This document shows positions 61,401-64,000 of a DNA stretch of 64,000 bases, one piece after another. The stretch lies in NCBI GenBank assembly GCA_037783415.1, contig JAZGTN010000035.1, positions 930,001 to 994,000 on the forward strand. The letters run 5' to 3'. Origin of the DNA: Leptasterias polaris (Eukaryota; Echinodermata; Asteroidea; Forcipulatida; Asteriidae). The number at the start of each line of letters is the position of its first letter. Within the stretch, counting starts at the first letter, position 1. The position numbers were made by a program, and so were the translations under genes. The notes beneath the pieces are model-generated. The model made no database searches, was not told the origin of the DNA, and saw only the letters and a list, made by a program, of their open reading frames with translations.

Positions 61401-63651
61401 CACAGCACCTTGTAAACCATTACATGGTGCTATGTAAAGAAATGGGCCTCAAAATTCAAAAAGTAGCTCCACATATATACCTTGCAGGAAAATATTGACT
61501 GTTGAAGCGCCTTGAGCGTCACTGAGTGACGGATATGAGCGCTATATAAGAAGCCATTATTATTATTATTATTATTATCTTACATTACAGGTCGTCAAGC
61601 TACGAGAGTGTATTGAATTAGTGGCGAGGAAAGAATCGTACATGGGTGAACATATTCCTTTAAAATGGCTACGATTTCAACACAGCACAGTTGAGCTTGT
61701 TAAGAAAGGCACCAACTACCTGTCCTATGAAAAGGTTGGTTTTGATCCCAAACTATAACTTCCAAGTTGAGAATGGAAAGGGAACTTTTCACTGAAAGAA
61801 ATTTTACTTTGGGCAAACAGACCTTTCCGTTGATGATAAACAAACGAATTCAACATTTTCTGCAAATTCTCTATTAAATAAAATACCTTCCATTAATGGT
61901 TTTTCAACATTTGTGTAACATTGTTGCAAACTGTGGCCATCTGTTTTTGTTTTGCATTGATGGCTTTCCATAGTTGTCCAACCTCAGTTGGAAAAAAACT
62001 TGGGCTGTAACGTTGCAATAGAAAAGTCTTTAGACTCTATGCACATAACCTCAGTGCAGTGAGGCGCATGCATGTAAAGGTCAAAAGAAGGTTGCTTATT
62101 TGCTCATATCATGTGAGCAGCATTTACTAAGCAGCACATCATTATTGTTTCATTATCGGTTTACCTCAAGGATGGCTGAGGGAAGATGTCAATGTGGAAG
62201 GCCAATTACCTCATTTCAATTCAATTATGGCTATGCAGCAAGCAAAAAATAAAAAGTGAATAAATAAGAAAAGTTGTAAGAAAACACAACAGAAGTGAGT
62301 ATAAGGGTTTTGAGGCATTGCATGGTGAGGCATCAGTGTATATTCAATTTGCGGTAACAGAGTAGATGTGTATACATCTACTCTGCTGTGTTGATTTTGT
62401 TCTTTGAGAACTTGTCTTGATAATTATTCTACTGCCATGAAAAAAGGCCTATGTTGTAATGCCTTTTGACAAAGTCAGAGGAGACAAGGCAATTAAACAT
62501 TGACCAATGGAATGAACAGGGGAACAAACCAAAGAATGAACTATTATGGGAATAAACAAAGAAACTAATGAAGGAACAAGCAATTGAACGAACAAAATAA
62601 TGATCAAAGGAACAAACAAATAAACAAACAAAGGATCGAACAAACGAGCACATAAACAATAAACAAAGGAATGCACAATAAACAATCAAATGATGTAACA
62701 AAGGAACATACAAAGGGAAAAGAACAAACAAAGATGAAAACAAAGATGAACAGAATGATTGAGAGAAACGCACAGTTTTTTTGCAAAGTCCTTTGTCCTC
62801 GCTGAAATGTCAGGTCTGTATTAAAGAACCAGACAGAGAGCTTGAGAGAGCAGAATCTATGAATAATTGTGCAGTTATTAAAAAAATGAAACGGCAGATT
62901 GTTGACTAATCTACTCCTCTGTCTACTTGTAGCTGAGGAGTGTCTGCCTCATGAAAAATATATGCATTTGACTGAACGTCAAACCTTGGACATCATGAGT
63001 GGGGGGGGGGGAGATTGACCGTGGCATTTGTTTACGTCTAATGGGAATCAGGCAGCTTTTATTAGTAAAAGGTTTCTTCACATTTTGAATTGCTCAGGAA
63101 CATTTTTTGATGGAAATTGAAGCAAGGTACTACACATCTTTTGAAAAAAAAATCTTCTTTTTAACCATTCTTTTTATTTTTTCTGGGGGAAGTTTCATTT
63201 TACTATTTGATCTATTATTAAGAGAAAAAAAAATGAAAGTCTAAATTTTTATTTTACCAGTACTGTAGTATCGTTCTTAAATTTATTTTTACTTTTTTGC
63301 CTTTACTGATTTATGTTATACATTTTATTTTCAGTTTATTCATTTATTTGCTTATTTATTTCAAACGATAAAATAACTCGATGAGTATCCGCCATGCAAG
63401 AATTCCGTCATACAATGAACTCACTACTATTTGTTCAACCTCAGGTGAAGCAGTTAGCTGATGAAGTAGGTATCTCATCCGACCAGGGCGTGGCTACGAT
63501 GCTTCAGTTCTACCATGATCTTGGAGTCCTCATCTACAACCCTGAGCCTGGAGCATTAGACGCTGCTCTTCAGAATATGATTATCCTGAGACCTCGGTGG
63601 CTGGTGGACGTCTTCCGGAAAATCATGATTTTCAAGCAGGCTGATACAGAG
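21980..63651 (+). CDS. NEURALIZED-Roc-COR (ROCO) protein, 3' end missing
   Basis: Exons 21980-22457, 29852-30020, 43249-43379, 49063-49370, 56456-56704, 57527-57625, 59807-59992, 60790-60903, 61591-61734 and 63445-63651, all in phase, give 695 residues and then continue off the right edge. Residues 1-159: NHR domain (FHPRCHGSNIELTEED...). Residues 190-545: Roc GTPase with P-loop GQAGAGKT (199-206), DFTGQ (433-437) and THKN (525-528) in the NKxD position. An acidic insertion of roughly 170 residues lies between P-loop and G3. About residue 579 onward: COR start (LQFYHDLGVLIYNPEPGA, IILRPRWLVDVF). ATG 21980 is chosen because a stop lies in frame at 21941 and the NHR fold starts there; the acceptor at 21780-21781 would begin this exon with 5'UTR. 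ROCO proteins couple GTP-dependent dimer changes to signalling. The function here is unknown. Confidence 0.88.
22600..22745 (-). mobile_element. tRNA-derived SINE, family 3
   Basis: Minus strand reads GGCTCAGTGGTTTCTTTCAC, ACAGGACCGGAGCATTGCATA and a GGGTTTTCC block. These match 38515-38735, 45690-45805 (minus) and 46185-46430. Confidence 0.7.
23690..23873 (+). promoter_or_regulatory. Candidate transposase promoter and 5'UTR exon
   Basis: A local CpG-rich island with the palindrome CAATTGGGG..CCCCAATTG, GGGGCGCGCG and a CRE-like TTACGTCA. It ends in the strong donor TTAAAG|GTAAGTA at 23873. The matching acceptor CTCTTTCAG at 24665-24673 lies 14 bases before the start codon, so a 0.8 kb 5'UTR intron is implied. 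Confidence 0.5.
24688..27914 (+). CDS. DDE-like transposase with SH3/Tudor-like tail
   Basis: Exons 24688-27253, 27384-27476 and 27640-27914 join in phase 1 each time, giving 977 residues with no stop or frameshift. Residues 60-240: highly basic and acidic coiled coil. About 400-490: Cys pairs (CLCEYC, CEEC). About 580-716: RNase H-like core with candidate catalytic D587 (VLDFAENY), D673 (YSDGCSTQYKSKG) and D714 or E716 after HGKGPSDGE (H708). About 808-820: CYCDACREGFGGC. The last two exons add VGDYVAVIYDDVWWVGQV...FPSSPVPVTTRYIGF, an SH3/Tudor-like barrel. I recall similar unnamed proteins in marine invertebrate genomes but cannot assign the superfamily. ATG 24688 is the first after the 5'UTR acceptor. 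Confidence 0.85.
28000..28140. repeat. Tandem repeat, GTTAATGAATTTTCTGAA
   Basis: About five imperfect copies of a unit near 26-34 bp (TGATGTTAATGAATTTTCTG), located in the 3' flank of the transposase gene inside the transposon. Confidence 0.8.
28440..29225. repeat. Subterminal repeats of the transposon
   Basis: The motif GGTGTCAATGTTACATCC recurs at about 28449, 28838 and 29199. The first lies in the loop of a perfect hairpin, GAGAGCAGTG...CACTGCTCTC (28443-28480). Repeated motifs near the ends are where transposases usually bind. Confidence 0.65.
29852..30020 (+). CDS. Exon encoding the Roc P-loop
   Basis: Second coding exon of the NHR-Roc-COR gene. It carries a linker and then RLMIIGQAGAGKTSLKKNLL, the G1 nucleotide-binding loop of the Roc GTPase. 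It starts after TTTTTTCATAG and ends AAAG|GTAATA. The split Arg codon (AG|A) is completed 13.2 kb away at 43249. Confidence 0.9.
30970..31095 (+). repeat. Minisatellite, AAGTTGGACACCCTATTCC
   Basis: Six or more degenerate units of about 19-20 bp (AAGTTGGACATCCTATTCC, AGGTGGACACTCTATTTT and so on). Confidence 0.8.
31988..32180. mobile_element. Palindromic MITE, GGGCCCAATTTCATAGAG family
   Basis: The best-preserved copy: GGGCCCAATTTCATAGAGCT at the left and AGCTCTATGAAATTGGGCCC at the right are exact inverses. Confidence 0.85.
32733..32925. mobile_element. Palindromic MITE, GGGCCCAATTTCATAGAG family
   Basis: Left end GGGCCCAATTTTACAG is degenerate; right end AGCTCTATGAAGTTGGCCC. Confidence 0.75.
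34429..36090. mobile_element. 1.66 kb element with perfect 55 bp inverted ends
   Basis: 34429-34483 and 36036-36090 are exact inverted copies, including ACCTATCAATTGTATGACGC and GACCCCCGGGGATGGTGCGT. The flanking bases allow a TA target duplication (TA|TACACC...GGTGTA|TA), as in Tc1/mariner elements, but this is weak. The interior has a 110 bp direct repeat (34855-34965 and 35578-35688), CGATGGACCATGACGTACCT repeats near 35905-35950 and a CpG-rich promoter-like module. No transposase was recognised. Confidence 0.8.
34985..35215 (+). repeat. CpG-rich module shared with 54105-54330
   Basis: Contains CTTTCCGATTGGCCGATCG (CCAAT-like), TGACGTAGTGCTTCTCACAG, ACCTAACGTGGTAAACTTTT and an ATG opening MACSCGSDKAREIP. 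The inverted copy at 54105-54330 keeps all of these and encodes MACSCGSEKAREIP. It may be the promoter and first exon of a mobile-element gene. Confidence 0.6.
36910..37350 (-). mobile_element. piggyBac-like MITE, second copy
   Basis: TTAA flanks at 36906-36909 and 37351-37354. Nearly identical to 6147-6588 in inverse orientation over the full 441 bp. The high identity suggests recent movement. Confidence 0.85.
37858..38043. mobile_element. Palindromic MITE, decayed copy
   Basis: Left end eroded (CCCTGCTTTAAGTAGAAAAT); right end AGAAGCTCTGTGAACTTGGG. The middle matches the family (ACCAGTCACAAA, GGTAACC). Confidence 0.6.
38225..38370 (-). mobile_element. tRNA-derived SINE, family 2
   Basis: Minus strand box-B-like GGTTCAAATCCCGTCC. 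It shares TTGTCAATATCTTTTTTC and GGTGCCAGTCGGAAG with the 7480-7640 copy. Confidence 0.6.
38515..38735 (+). mobile_element. tRNA-derived SINE, family 3
   Basis: TTGGCTCAGTGGTTTCTTTC (box A-like), CCCAGTTCGAATCC (box B), GGGTTTTCCCCAATTTGGG and CATCCTGTTATTGGCGC; colinear with 46185-46430. Confidence 0.75.
40058..40288 (+). CDS. Unassigned 76-residue open frame
   Basis: Starts MAERPAECQSSRCRKCNGSE, then a Ser/Gly/Asp-rich stretch and the acidic DPEETDDDEDPEDQPF, stop at 40286-40288. Upstream (39830-40057) is promoter-like: TACGTCA, CGCATGCGCAGTG (NRF1-like) and high CpG. I do not recognise the protein. It could be the first exon of a mobile-element or host gene nested in intron 2, or chance. 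No continuation exon was found. Confidence 0.3.
   Translation: MAERPAECQSSRCRKCNGSEFCRRIFRSAKSREFGQRQYSDGSLGSDGHTGSDPEETDDDEDPEDQPFVQYLMFNS
41097..41280 (-). mobile_element. tRNA-derived SINE, family 1, body B, truncated
   Basis: Minus strand: GTGGCCATGCGGTCAAACGC, GTGGGTTCGAATCCCGGTC, then GACGAAG... CCTTTGGATGGGGCG and TTGGTCCCATGTG. This is the second body type, shared with 61144-61579. Confidence 0.8.
41775..41990. mobile_element. Palindromic MITE with internal triplication
   Basis: Family ends GGGCCCAATTTCATAGAGCT and AGCTCTATAAAATTGGGC. The left arm repeats AAGCACAAAAAAGTAGCT in tandem. Confidence 0.8.
42400..43040 (+). repeat. Old repeat mosaic
   Basis: 42400-42560 matches the TTGGCCT family. 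42760-43040 keeps pieces of the TTAA MITE (GAGAAATGAGTAAAAC, GATGACCAATTGAGCT), but its ends are gone. Confidence 0.5.
43575..43940. mobile_element. TTAA-flanked MITE
   Basis: TTAA at 43571-43574 and 43941-43944; ends AGGTATTATACATGATTGG and the inverse of AGGTATTATTAGATTGG. Same family as 8418-8772. Confidence 0.8.
44500..44585 (+). repeat. Tandem repeat, TGTATCGGCCCGATACGCTT
   Basis: Three near-perfect 30 bp units around the palindrome GTATCGGCCCGATAC, placed inside the repeat family of 44090-44600. Confidence 0.85.
45180..45535 (+). repeat. 42 bp minisatellite
   Basis: About nine units of TTCCTGTGCTTGAGACGCCT followed by TTTTTAACCTCGGGGGCTGC. A shortened unit ending TTTTTAGTAGTA recurs twice, so there is a higher-order repeat of several units. 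Confidence 0.9.
45690..45805 (-). mobile_element. tRNA-derived SINE, family 3, fragment
   Basis: Minus strand: AGCTCAGTGGTTTCTTTAC, GGACCCCGGTTCGAACCCC, GCATGTGGATTGTGTTTTCA. Confidence 0.7.
46185..46430 (+). mobile_element. tRNA-derived SINE, family 3
   Basis: TTGGCTCAGTGGTTTCTTTC, GGACCCCGGTTTGAATCCC, CATGTGGATTGGGGTTTCAG, GGGGTTTTCCTCCCAC and TTCATCCTGTGATTGGTGC. The longest family 3 copy here. Confidence 0.75.
48288..48436. mobile_element. MITE, CGATTTCACAAAGAGTTAAG family
   Basis: Inverted ends TCGATTTCACAAAG and CTTTGTGAAATCGA, with inner arms AGATTGATCATAAG and CTTAAGATGAATCTTAG. A second copy is at 60011-60160. Confidence 0.75.
48660..48872 (+). mobile_element. Probable LINE 3' untranslated tail
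   Basis: GTTATTGTTATTGTTATAT, then GAGGGCCCCCATGGAAAGCA and a final ATAAATAAAAATAAATAAAT run. This is the pattern of non-LTR retrotransposon 3' ends. No coding part adjoins. Confidence 0.45.
49063..49370 (+). CDS. Exon encoding the acidic Roc insertion
   Basis: DESIEIEEEYAKTIALNIAH, then an Arg/Lys-rich helix and a long Glu/Asp-rich stretch ending SDLEVTDSNRMFE. Both ends fit the neighbouring exon phases (starts +1, ends 0). It sits where other Roc domains have a short link between switch I and the DxxG motif. Confidence 0.85.
49455..49740 (-). pseudogene. LINE reverse-transcriptase ORF, C-terminal relic
   Basis: The minus strand encodes VKEKVVSVVVGAFGTIPK and LLQKAALWGT. These match the conserved VVPVVVGALGTIPK / LLQKTALLGTA tail of many animal non-LTR retrotransposon ORF2 proteins. 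An upstream piece (FKDLGRELGKIWQ) is in another frame, so a frameshift is present. Only the tail remains. Confidence 0.7.
50925..51065 (-). mobile_element. tRNA-derived SINE, family 1, fragment
   Basis: Minus strand: GTGGGTTCCAGTCCCGGTC, TTGACACTAGTGTCCTTCAG and CATCCTTTGGATGAA (body B). Confidence 0.7.
53780..54340 (-). mobile_element. DNA-element fragment with CpG-rich module
   Basis: 53770-53900 has GGGCGATACCACGATATTAT and ATCGCGATA palindromes, as at many DNA-element ends. 54105-54330 is the inverted copy of 34985-35215, with the CCAAT-like and MACSCGS parts conserved. The two may belong to one element. Confidence 0.5.
55285..55632 (-). mobile_element. tRNA-derived SINE, family 1, body A, full length
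   Basis: Minus strand: GTGGCTAGGCGGTTTAGAGC, GGGTTCGAATCCCGGTCATG, GTGAGGGCAGAGATGGTTCT, GCGCCATGAGCGTCACTGAT and a degenerate ATT tail. Confidence 0.85.
55890..56175 (-). repeat. Reversed units of the 120 bp repeat
   Basis: CCACTGTGGTTTTGAA occurs twice (once as CCACTGCGGCTTTAAG), with TGCCAGCCTGC.ATATGATG and CCTCCTACTGTCTGACC, the inverse of the array at 400-835. Confidence 0.7.
56456..59992 (+). CDS. Exons 5-7: Roc G3 and G4 motifs
   Basis: Exons 56456-56704, 57527-57625 and 59807-59992, all phase 0. They encode a charged helical region (LDKAVAERVASLVDEYLKKS), then IDLSIWDFTGQSMYYTLHQ with the DxxGQ switch II, VYLSSRAIYLLTFDLSKDL (the core strand after G3), WLRSIHAHTA and PPIFIVGTHKN, where THKN replaces the usual NKxD. 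The last exon ends in ATG before GTAAATA. Confidence 0.88.
56715..56912 (+). repeat. G-rich minisatellite beside a splice donor
   Basis: Two unit types, GGGAGGGGGGCATGCTTTG and GGGGGAGGGGCACAT, repeat across about 200 bp, starting about 20 bases after the exon 5 donor at 56705. Runs of four or more G make it a strong G-quadruplex candidate in the transcript. Confidence 0.9.
56937..57240 (+). pseudogene. LINE (CR1/Jockey-like) C-terminal relic
   Basis: The frame reads DPTIQLPGMDLPRGQW, LLCDCGEPQTMHHMIVNC and GDLAVNWLRHF. These fit the CDCG..QTM.HIV..CP zinc-knuckle tail after the RT domain of CR1/Jockey-type elements. The LNRFRT part is corrupted to LNGSAL, and nothing upstream of the G-rich array belongs to it. 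Confidence 0.65.
58200..58235. repeat. Perfect hairpin AAGGAGTTGA
   Basis: AAGGAGTTGA and TCAACTCCTT are separated by ATTATC. Nearby, 58644-58716 and 58731-58803 are a diverged tandem pair (CAAAAATGACAAATGGT). Confidence 0.6.
59021..59167. mobile_element. TTAA-flanked MITE, AGGGGCTGTGTC ends
   Basis: TTAA at 59017-59020 and 59168-59171. Inverted ends AGGGGCTGTGTC and GACACAGCCCCT, extended by ATGATCAAA / TTTGATCAT. 147 bp, non-coding. Confidence 0.85.
59465..59575 (-). mobile_element. tRNA-derived SINE, family 2, best head
   Basis: The minus strand reads like a tRNA: TAGCTCAGTTGGTTGAGCG (box A) and GGTTCAAACCCCGCTC (box B), followed by the family stretch and poly-T. It shows the tRNA origin of the more decayed copies. 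Confidence 0.75.
60011..60160. mobile_element. MITE, CGATTTCACAAAGAGTTAAG family
   Basis: Ends GATTTCACAAAGAG and CTCTGTGAAATC. It begins 18 bases after the exon 7 donor (59993), so the intron start is mostly MITE. Confidence 0.75.
60255..60700. repeat. Interspersed repeat, CAGGGTAGCCCCATCAGTAT
   Basis: (ATT)n, then TATTTATACAGGGTAGCCCC and CTCCCTGGGGCCCTGT. The far part (AAGGACTCTATTGGTAAATG, GAGTGCATC) also occurs near 36850-36890. It ends about 90 bases before exon 8. Confidence 0.5.
61144..61579 (+). mobile_element. tRNA-derived SINE, family 1, body B, full length
   Basis: Box A GTGGCCGAGCGGATAAGAGC, box B GGTTCGAGTCCCGGTC, body B (CCTTTGGATGGGACGTAAAG, TTGGTCCCGTGTG), 3' end GCGCCTTGAGCGTCACTGAG and an (ATT)n tail that runs to 12 bases before exon 9. 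Confidence 0.9.
61591..63651 (+). CDS. Exons 9-10: start of the COR domain
   Basis: Exons 61591-61734 and 63445-63651, phase 0. They encode VVKLRECIELVARKESYMGE, IPLKWLRFQ, a helix, then LADEVGISSDQGVATMLQFY, HDLGVLIYNPEPGA and IILRPRWLVDVFRKIM. The LQFLHDLGVIL...IL.P.WLVDVF pattern is diagnostic of COR, the dimerisation module of ROCO proteins. The next exon is outside the window. Confidence 0.88.
62308..62440 (+). repeat. Interspersed repeat, GAGGCATTGCATGGTGAGG family
   Basis: 5' part only of the family seen at 3536-3800, with an enlarged hairpin GAGTAGATGTGTATACATCTACTC. Confidence 0.65.
62490..62750 (+). repeat. A-rich GAACAAAC simple repeat
   Basis: Degenerate (GGAACAAACAAA)n over about 260 bases. 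The long Phe/Cys/Ser open frames on the minus strand come from this composition. Confidence 0.8.
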
Positions 63652-64000
63652 GTGAGGATGGAAAAGCCAAAGGCAATGTACGGGGATAAGATATTTCAGA
63701 CGTGCATGACTTAGACAACCCCACAGGTTTTGGTGGGGCTCTTTTTGTATTCTTTTTTTTCTTTCCCCCAACCAGTTTGCTTCTACCCTCCCTCTTCCCC
63801 TCCCTCTTCCCCAACCTCTTCCCCCAACCCTTCCCCTTCAACTGTGGTAGGATGGCTCTGTTGAGGTGCTGGTCACCTGTTCCATCTTGCCACTCACTGG
63901 CGATTTGTTGTAACTTTTAAAATAATTGTATATCATGGTTACTTTTGTTTATTCTATATTCTTTTTTTTATTCGTTTATTTTTTTTCCCTTGTTTTTCTT

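Noticed and set aside
62429..62786. Phe/Cys/Ser-rich open frames on the minus strand
   Set aside because: Direct product of the A-rich GAACAAAC simple repeat.

Overview
The window is eukaryotic and most likely from a marine invertebrate deuterostome, probably an echinoderm such as a sea star. The reasons are spliced genes with GT-AG introns, AT-rich introns full of SINEs and MITEs, long poly-G/poly-C runs, frequent CATGTACATG palindromes, and a Roc-COR protein of invertebrate type. The taxon is an inference; no species marker was seen.

Three host genes were found. (1) Minus strand, 12228 down past base 83: glucosidase II beta subunit (PRKCSH). Twelve exons were placed by reading frame, splice sites and matching phases; the 3' end (rest of the MRH domain and ER-retention tail) lies off the left edge. 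(2) Plus strand, 13593-14650: two-exon GADD45GIP1/CRIF1, mitochondrial ribosomal protein mL64. It stands head to head with PRKCSH, and the space between them holds a foldback element. (3) Plus strand, 21980 to beyond 63651: a large gene whose ten in-window exons join in phase into 695 residues. It has an N-terminal NEURALIZED (NHR) domain, then a Roc GTPase with a long acidic insertion, then the start of a COR domain. It continues off the right edge. I do not recall a named gene with this architecture.

Intron 1 of gene 3 is mostly a 6.5 kb DNA transposon (22934-29435). It has two-part terminal inverted repeats and a candidate promoter with a 5'UTR intron. Its 977-residue protein is open across three exons: a DDE-like core with conserved D/D/(D or E), a Cys cluster and a C-terminal SH3/Tudor-like module. 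It looks intact and I could not assign it to a superfamily.

The rest is accessory DNA. There are three tRNA-derived SINE families, one with two alternative bodies. There are TTAA-flanked MITEs, including two near-identical 441-442 bp copies with telomere-like ends, one nested in a SINE. There is a hAT-type element with a perfect 8 bp target duplication and an element with 55 bp perfect terminal inverted repeats. There are several palindromic MITE families, two LINE fragments and many minisatellites. Two arrays in PRKCSH introns repeat a 3' splice site together with the first bases of the next exon.

Layout: 1-12228 PRKCSH; 12229-13592 divergent promoter region; 13593-14650 GADD45GIP1; 14651-21779 repeat-rich intergenic DNA with a CpG-rich candidate promoter near 18.6-18.9 kb; 21980-64000 the NHR-Roc-COR gene with introns of up to 13 kb carrying nearly all the other repeats.
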